In this document: positions 59,601 to 64,000 of the stretch, piece after piece
How the letters are laid out: each line of letters starts with the position of its first letter
How positions within the stretch are numbered: the first letter of the stretch is position 1
Origin: Aliiruegeria haliotis
GTDB lineage: Bacteria > Pseudomonadota > Alphaproteobacteria > Rhodobacterales > Rhodobacteraceae
Length of the DNA: 64,000 nucleotides
NCBI RefSeq assembly: GCF_003003255.1
Contig: NZ_PVTD01000002.1
Coordinates: forward strand, 496,001-560,000
Reading direction: 5' to 3'
The notes under the pieces: model-generated
Told to the model about the DNA's origin: nothing
What the model saw: only the letters and a program-made list of their open reading frames with translations
Databases searched by the model: none
Position numbers and translations under genes: made by a program

Positions 59601-62600
59601 ACACCTGGACAGGCACCGTAGCGGAGGCGGAGGACCTGTCCGTCACCTTGCCCGGCAACTTCTCCGGCGCCATTCCCGCCCTGATCCGGGCCACGACACC
59701 GGAAGGCACTGCATCGGCACCGCAGTTGATCATGATCACACCCACCCCGGATATCGAGATCGATGGCGAGGTGATCACCGACGAAACCGACGCCGAGGTC
59801 AGGGTTCGGCTGTCCGATTCCATCGACGTGCTGGTGCCCGATCCCGACGAGACCGTGGTCGAGGTTGCCTTTACCCTGCCTGGGCTGCCCCCGAACATGA
59901 AGGCGGTGGACGCCACCACCGGTCAACCGGTCGGCACATTTATCGTTGCCGGCAACGGGACCGTCACCTTTTCCTACATCTGGAACGCGAATGGCACCGG
60001 ATCCGCCACCGCGCCCGAAGACGTCACGCTCGTCTTTCCAACCGACTATTCCTCCACCAACCCGGCTACCACACTCGTCGCGAAACTGACGGTGACGACC
60101 GAAGAAAGTGGCCAGCTCAATACACCGGTTTCGGGCGATATCGCCGTGACCGTGAACTACGAAGGCGATATCGAGATTCGCGGTGACGGCCCGAGCCTGA
60201 TCGAGACCGACGCGCCGATCACCTTCGCCCCCGGCGCCTACCTGAGTCCGACCGCGACCGATCTGGACGGATCGGAGAGCGTGATTGCCGTGACCCTCGA
60301 TTTGCAGGGGTTGCCGGACGGCACGAGGGTGTCCTACGACGGAGGCGCCAGTTTCTCCGCCCTCGGAGGATCGGCCCTGACATTCATTGGCACGCTTGAT
60401 GAATACAACGCGCTGCGGGTCAAGCTGCCCCGGGACTTCTCGACAGAGAACCCTGCCACGACAATCGCGGGGACAGTCTCCGGACTGACCGACGAAGGCG
60501 GGCTCGAGAGCCGGGATTTCGAGGTGGTGGTCGCCGCCACTCCCGACGTCACCGTCGTGGCCCCGGCGCTGATCACCGACGCCGAGGACGGCGACGGGAT
60601 CGATGGCGGCGGGGTGACCGTCGACCTTCAGATCGTAGCCGACCCCAACGACATCGACGGCTCCGAAGACAACACGCTGGTGGAAATCGCCTTCACAGGG
60701 CTGCCGCTTGGAACGACGGCATCGACCGGCACGCTGGACGCTGCCGCTGGCACCTGGAGCGGCACCGTGGCACAGGTCAACAGCCTGTCGCTAACGTTGC
60801 CGGGCGACTATTCCGGCGATATCGACCTGACGATCACCGCGACAAGCCCCGAGGGCGTCGCCACGACGACCCAGCGCATCGAGATCGCGCCCGCGGGCGA
60901 CGTGGACCTCGATATCGTGGAATTGGTCACGGCCGAGACTGATGACATCGTGCTTGTGACGCCCTCCGACGCCTGGCAGGTCTCCGTCTCCGATTTTGAT
61001 CCCAACGACCCGCGCGAGGTGCTGACCGAAGTCTCGCTCACCCTCGACGGTCTCCCGCCTGGCGTTCTGGTGCAAGGGGTCCCGGCCTCTACTATCACCT
61101 ACGACACCCTGTCCGGTGGCACCTTCACTTTCGTCGGCACGGCCGATCAGTATGCCGCCCTGAAACTCTGGTTCCCGGCGGACTACTCAACCGAGAGCCC
61201 AACGGCAGATGGGCTCACGATTACCGGCACGCTGGCCGCGACGTCGACCGAAGGGTCGAACGGCCCGTCCGGCGTGGTATTGCGGATCACGCCCGAAGGC
61301 GATGTGGAAATCGACGATACGATGCCCGACACGGTCGCCGACGAGACCGACGGGCCGACCGCGCTTGTGCCGGTGGACCTTCTGGCGCCGGCCGTCACGG
61401 ACAACGATGGCTCCGAAAGCCTCAGCCGGCTGGTCCTTGTGATCGCAGGGTTGCCCGGCGACGGCTCCTTCACCATTGCAAACGGCGTGACGGGGCTGCC
61501 AAACGGCGCCCAGGCCACGCTGACATCTGCTCTGGACGGTTCATCCACGCTGACGATCACGCTTCTCGCAAGTCAGGTCGGCGATGTGGGCGCGGCCTAT
61601 TCCGGCCTTGCGCTCGAGTTGCCGACGGACTTCTCGACGGCGAATCGCTCCGACCTGACCGGGACCGATCCCGACGGCCCGACCCAGTTGCCAATCACTC
61701 TGACGCTGACGGTGGAAACGGACGAGGATCAGGACCTCACGGATGACACCGCGGTGGACGGACAGGTAACAGCCAGCCGGGTCGTGGATATCGACTTCGA
61801 AGCCGACATCGCGCTGTCCGCGCAGGACGTGGTGACAGCCCGCGAGGACGGCGGCTTCATCGGCGATCCTGCGCCGGGCGTGGAGGTCGATCTGCCAATC
61901 TCCATCGCCATCACGGATCTCGATGGTTCGGAGACCGCCTCGACCGCCGACAGCCGCTTCACCACCGTGGTGGAGATCACCTTCCAGGGCATGCCCGCGA
62001 CGGCGACATTCAACGGAGGCAGCTTCGCAGGGGACACATGGACCGGCACAGTGGCGGAAGCCGAGAACCTGTCGGTAAAGCTTCCCGGGAATTTCTCCGG
62101 CAGCATCCCGAGCCTTGTGCGGGCCACCACACCAGAGGGCACGGCCGCCGCGCCGCAGCTCATCGTCATTACGCCGGTGCCCGACGTCACCGTGGATGGT
62201 GAGATCAGGACCCGGGAAACCGACGCGCCGGTCGAAGTGCTCATCTCCGACTTCGTTGACGTACTGGTGACCGACCCGGACGAAACCATCGAAGAAATCA
62301 CTTTTATCCTGCCCGGCCTGCCGCCGAACATGCGGGCCGTGGATGACACGACCGGCCTGCCAGTCGGGACGTTCACCGACGCCGGCAATGGGACCGTCAT
62401 CTTCTCCTACATCTGGAAGTCGGATGGCTCCGCCTCCGGCACCTCACCGGATGACGTCAAGCTGATCTTCCCGAAGGATTATTCCTCGACCAACCCGTTG
62501 ACCACACTGGTGGCCGACCTGACCGTCACGACTCGGGAGAACGGGCAGCTCAATACGCCGGTCTCTGCCGACATCGCTGTCACCGTCGACTTCGAGGGCG

Positions 62601-64000
62601 ACGTCGAGATCCAGGGGACCAACCCGGTCTTTGACGAGACGGACGACCCGATCGTCGTCACCCTCACGAACTTCCTCAACCCGGTCGCGACCGATGTGGA
62701 CGGCTCGGAGAACGTGATCGCAGTAACGCTCTCGCTTGACGGGCTGCCTGCTGGCGCCCGGGTCTCCTATGACGGTGGCGGCACGTTCGCCCCAGTCGGT
62801 GCGAGCGGCACGATCACATTCATCGGCACGCTTGCCGAATACCGAGACGTCCAAATCGAGCTTCCGGCAGATTTCTCGACCGAGAACCCCGCCACCACGA
62901 TCTCCGGCACCCTTTCCGGGCTTACCGACGAGGCTGGGCTGGACAGCAAGGACTTCAGGATCGTCATCAACGCCACGCAGGACGTCACGGTTGATGCGCC
63001 TGCGCTACTGACCGATGACGAGGACGGCGACGGCATCGACGGCGGAGGCGTGACTGTCGATCTGCAACTCAATGTGGCGCCGAACGATATCGACGGCTCG
63101 GAGGACAATACACTGGTGGAGATCACCTTCACCGATCTGCCGCTGGGCACAACGGCATCGAACGGGACGCTGGATGATGCGGCCGGGATCTGGACCGGCA
63201 CGGTCGCCGATGCCAATGCGCTCGCCTTGCACCTGCCGGGCGACTATTCCGGCGACATCGACCTGTCGATCCGGGCCACCAGCCCCGAAGGTGTCGCATC
63301 GACAACGCAACGGATCGAGATCGCACCGACCGGCGATGTCGACCTCGATATCGTGGAGTTGACCGCTGCCGAGACAGACGATTTCGTCTTCGTCACGCCA
63401 TCCACGGCCTGGCAAGTGTCCATCTCGGATTTCGATCCCAATACCCCGCGCGAGGTGATGCAGCAGGTCGACCTCACCCTTGATGATTTGCCGCCGGGAG
63501 TGGTGGTCAACGGTGTCCCCGCCGGGACCTTCAGCTACGATTTCGTCAACGGTGGAACGCTTGCCTTCACCGGCACGGAGGCCGAGTACAACGCTCTGGA
63601 GTTGCGGTTCCCGGTCGACTACTCGACCGAAAGCCCCGCAGCCGACGGGCTCACCATCAACGGGACGCTGACAGCAACTTCGAACGAGGGATCGAACGGG
63701 CCGGCGAATGTGGTGCTTCGGATCACGCCGGAAGGCGACGTGGAGCTCGACGATACCCTGCCCGACACCGTGCCGGATGAAACGGACGCGCCGACCGCGC
63801 TTGTACCGGTGCAACTTCTGGCCGCCGCGGCAACGGACCTCGACCTGTCGGAGAGCCTGGACCGGCTGGTCTTCGTTGTTGCCGGCCTGCCCGGCGACGG
63901 CTCCTTCACTATCAACAATGGCGTCAGCGGCCTCCCGGCCGGTGCAACGACGAGCCTTGTGACGGTCGCCGATGGCTCCAAGACCCTGACGATCACCCTG
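56666..64000 (+). CDS. Giant secreted repeat protein (cadherin-/VCBS-like adhesin), 3' end outside window
   Basis: The frame is open from ATG 56666 (GAGGG upstream) to the right edge: 2445 codons without a stop. No classical signal peptide is present, which fits type I secretion with a C-terminal signal not seen here. Residues 1 to about 170 are unique (DTLTSRVLLLGDHIVL, EIGEQELSTRDLRVAG). A non-repeat linker and one variant module follow, then Ig-like/cadherin-like modules rich in Asp, Gly and Thr with DGSE motifs (ATDLDGSE, ITDLDGSET) that probably bind calcium. Modules recur in a fixed order with a period of about 811 codons. Likely a biofilm or surface-attachment protein; T1SS genes would be expected to the right. 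Confidence 0.9.
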   Translation, partial: MNDQSNTPSAGVGIDSTPEHLQDLITLAREGATVAGFSVIPPSDEPTILPEDTLTSRVLLLGDHIVLATDTGHVIVLLDGAISDSKIEIGEQELSTRDLRVAGNETGEWSTLASAPVKNLTEYAGAARDLGSGGTLPVQAGDPLIGLKISPLQLFTEYPPTPDRDEYRGLQTSPAVPLITIADLLRGDETDAALMLSPSEVVTLSLEGTAVGETICDVTFLLDGLPAGTTVSSGVLTDAGDGTLSLRFSGSPSAFEGLVITFPTDFSTDSRNDYPEGNLVATLEVKTNLGDATSATMEIRVAPEGDVEIDDTLPDTVADETDATTAVVPGALLDPAATDIDGSETIIKLVLTIAGLPGDGSFSTSSGISGLPSGAILNFFIAADGSGTLTITLDAASVGDVVAAYKAIGLRLPADFSTANRSDLTGNDPDGPTSLPLTLTLTAITDEDQNLGDDTDTDGQSTVSRVVDIDFEADITLDAPSRVEGIEDGGVLGSPAPGVTVDLDIAIAVTDADGSETASTADSRFTTVVEITFAGLPRGASVNTGTLSGKTWTGSVAEAEQLELTLPGNFSGEITHTIVATTPEGSVSTDQVIYIEPRPDIDVDGVVNVDETDDRVDVLISDFVDVLVTDPNETVVEVTFTLPGLPPGALAYDQTTGQSVGSFTDAGNGTVIFVYTWTAGATDFADVVLSFPTDYSTTSPVSTLIADLTVTTEENGTRLDPVTGQIQVHIVEEGDVAIDDTLPDTVPDETDGPTALVPVDLLSPAATDLDSSESLERLTLVIEGLPGDGSFTLANGVSGLPSGAVVSLVKVADDSMTLTISMEASVVGDIGTAYAGIALKLPKDFSTANRTDLLGDDPDGPTELPITLTLTVSTDEDRNLSDDTANDGQATVSRVVDIDFEADINLSAKPVVTAREDDGVSGEPAPGVTVDLPISIDVTDIDGSETTSTADSRFTTVVEITFQGMPANAVFNRGTFSGDTWTGTVAEAEDLSVTLPGNFSGAIPALIRATTPEGTASAPQLIMITPTPDIEIDGEVITDETDAEVRVRLSDSIDVLVPDPDETVVEVAFTLPGLPPNMKAVDATTGQPVGTFIVAGNGTVTFSYIWNANGTGSATAPEDVTLVFPTDYSSTNPATTLVAKLTVTTEESGQLNTPVSGDIAVTVNYEGDIEIRGDGPSLIETDAPITFAPGAYLSPTATDLDGSESVIAVTLDLQGLPDGTRVSYDGGASFSALGGSALTFIGTLDEYNALRVKLPRDFSTENPATTIAGTVSGLTDEGGLESRDFEVVVAATPDVTVVAPALITDAEDGDGIDGGGVTVDLQIVADPNDIDGSEDNTLVEIAFTGLPLGTTASTGTLDAAAGTWSGTVAQVNSLSLTLPGDYSGDIDLTITATSPEGVATTTQRIEIAPAGDVDLDIVELVTAETDDIVLVTPSDAWQVSVSDFDPNDPREVLTEVSLTLDGLPPGVLVQGVPASTITYDTLSGGTFTFVGTADQYAALKLWFPADYSTESPTADGLTITGTLAATSTEGSNGPSGVVLRITPEGDVEIDDTMPDTVADETDGPTALVPVDLLAPAVTDNDGSESLSRLVLVIAGLPGDGSFTIANGVTGLPNGAQATLTSALDGSSTLTITLLASQVGDVGAAYSGLALELPTDFSTANRSDLTGTDPDGPTQLPITLTLTVETDEDQDLTDDTAVDGQVTASRVVDIDFEADIALSAQDVVTAREDGGFIGDPAPGVEVDLPISIAITDLDGSETASTADSRFTTVVEITFQGMPATATFNGGSFAGDTWTGTVAEAENLSVKLPGNFSGSIPSLVRATTPEGTAAAPQLIVITPVPDVTVDGEIRTRETDAPVEVLISDFVDVLVTDPDETIEEITFILPGLPPNMRAVDDTTGLPVGTFTDAGNGTVIFSYIWKSDGSASGTSPDDVKLIFPKDYSSTNPLTTLVADLTVTTRENGQLNTPVSADIAVTVDFEGDVEIQGTNPVFDETDDPIVVTLTNFLNPVATDVDGSENVIAVTLSLDGLPAGARVSYDGGGTFAPVGASGTITFIGTLAEYRDVQIELPADFSTENPATTISGTLSGLTDEAGLDSKDFRIVINATQDVTVDAPALLTDDEDGDGIDGGGVTVDLQLNVAPNDIDGSEDNTLVEITFTDLPLGTTASNGTLDDAAGIWTGTVADANALALHLPGDYSGDIDLSIRATSPEGVASTTQRIEIAPTGDVDLDIVELTAAETDDFVFVTPSTAWQVSISDFDPNTPREVMQQVDLTLDDLPPGVVVNGVPAGTFSYDFVNGGTLAFTGTEAEYNALELRFPVDYSTESPAADGLTINGTLTATSNEGSNGPANVVLRITPEGDVELDDTLPDTVPDETDAPTALVPVQLLAAAATDLDLSESLDRLVFVVAGLPGDGSFTINNGVSGLPAGATTSLVTVADGSKTLTITL
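57575..64000 (+). repeat. Hierarchical tandem super-repeat A-B-C-(D-E-F), period about 2.43 kb
   Basis: Module A ('EGDVEIDDTLPDTV') starts at 57575, 58862, 61295 and 63731. Module B ('VDIDFEADI') starts at 58064 and 59351, with a third near 61790. D ('EGDIEIRGD') starts at 60161 and 62594, E ('PDVTVVAP') at 60542, F ('GDVDLDIVE') at 60896. Periods are 2433 and 2436 bp for complete units and 1287 bp for the first unit, which has only A-B-C. Amino-acid identity between copies is high while third codon positions differ. Confidence 0.88.

Noticed and set aside
58220-59926. Long minus-strand frame (568 codons) within the giant repeat gene
   Set aside because: It is a shadow of the repetitive, GC-biased plus-strand gene; it repeats with the same period and has low-complexity composition without a domain.
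57575-64000. CRISPR or recent tandem duplication/assembly artefact as explanation of the repeats
   Set aside because: Repeat units are long, in frame and diverged at synonymous sites; there is no spacer structure.

Overview
The window looks like chromosome from a high-GC alphaproteobacterium of the Rhodobacterales (Roseobacter-type). Signs are the neighbourhood accB-accC-aat-DUF2155-mlaD-NDUFA12 homologue-RidA-clpX-clpP, a Pha/Mrp antiporter with fused A and B subunits, LIV and xylose transport operons, and a very large secreted repeat protein. The genus cannot be read from the sequence.

Layout: (1) 1-1078: the 3' end of recJ and a tRNA-Glu(UUC) gene. (2) 1079-11194: a 10.1-kb element integrated at the 3' end of that tRNA. 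It is bounded by a 15-bp direct repeat (1064-1078 and 11180-11194). It carries a tyrosine integrase, a divergent regulatory switch with an XRE regulator, and a head-only phage module (connector, TerL, head closure, HNH, HK97 capsid, prohead protease, portal) with no tail or lysis gene. This is the organisation of a capsid-forming phage satellite (cf-PICI type). Nearly all genes are on the minus strand, and excision would place the head module 19 nt behind the integrase stop codon. (3) 11723-18315: housekeeping genes for fatty acid synthesis (accB, accC), N-end rule transfer (aat), outer-membrane lipid transport (mlaD), complex I accessory, RidA, clpX and clpP. (4) 18625-23928: an SRPBCC/cupin pair and a MacAB-like ABC/FtsX/HlyD export operon. 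(5) 23983-29952: a six-gene Pha/Mrp-type cation/proton antiporter operon. (6) 30338-37121: glutaryl-CoA dehydrogenase, a stand-alone Lrp-type effector domain and a complete branched-chain amino acid ABC system. (7) 37202-45105: an acyltransferase, then a LacI-controlled sugar or polyol operon (transporter, oxidoreductase, TIM-barrel isomerase) with two operator-like palindromes.

(8) 45122-49278: a di-haem peroxidase facing a CRTAC1/FG-GAP protein that is translationally coupled to a ROK regulator. (9) 49409-55488: the xylose operon xylFHGBA with a promoter/operator and a good intrinsic terminator. Xylose is imported by XylFGH, isomerised by XylA and phosphorylated by XylB. (10) 55526-64000: a sulfotransferase-like gene diverging from a giant acidic repeat protein (at least 2445 codons, open at the right edge) built from a six-module super-repeat of about 811 codons.

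The most unusual content is the head-only satellite and its circularisation-dependent gene arrangement. Second is the hierarchical super-repeat protein. No CRISPR array, insertion sequence or rRNA was seen.
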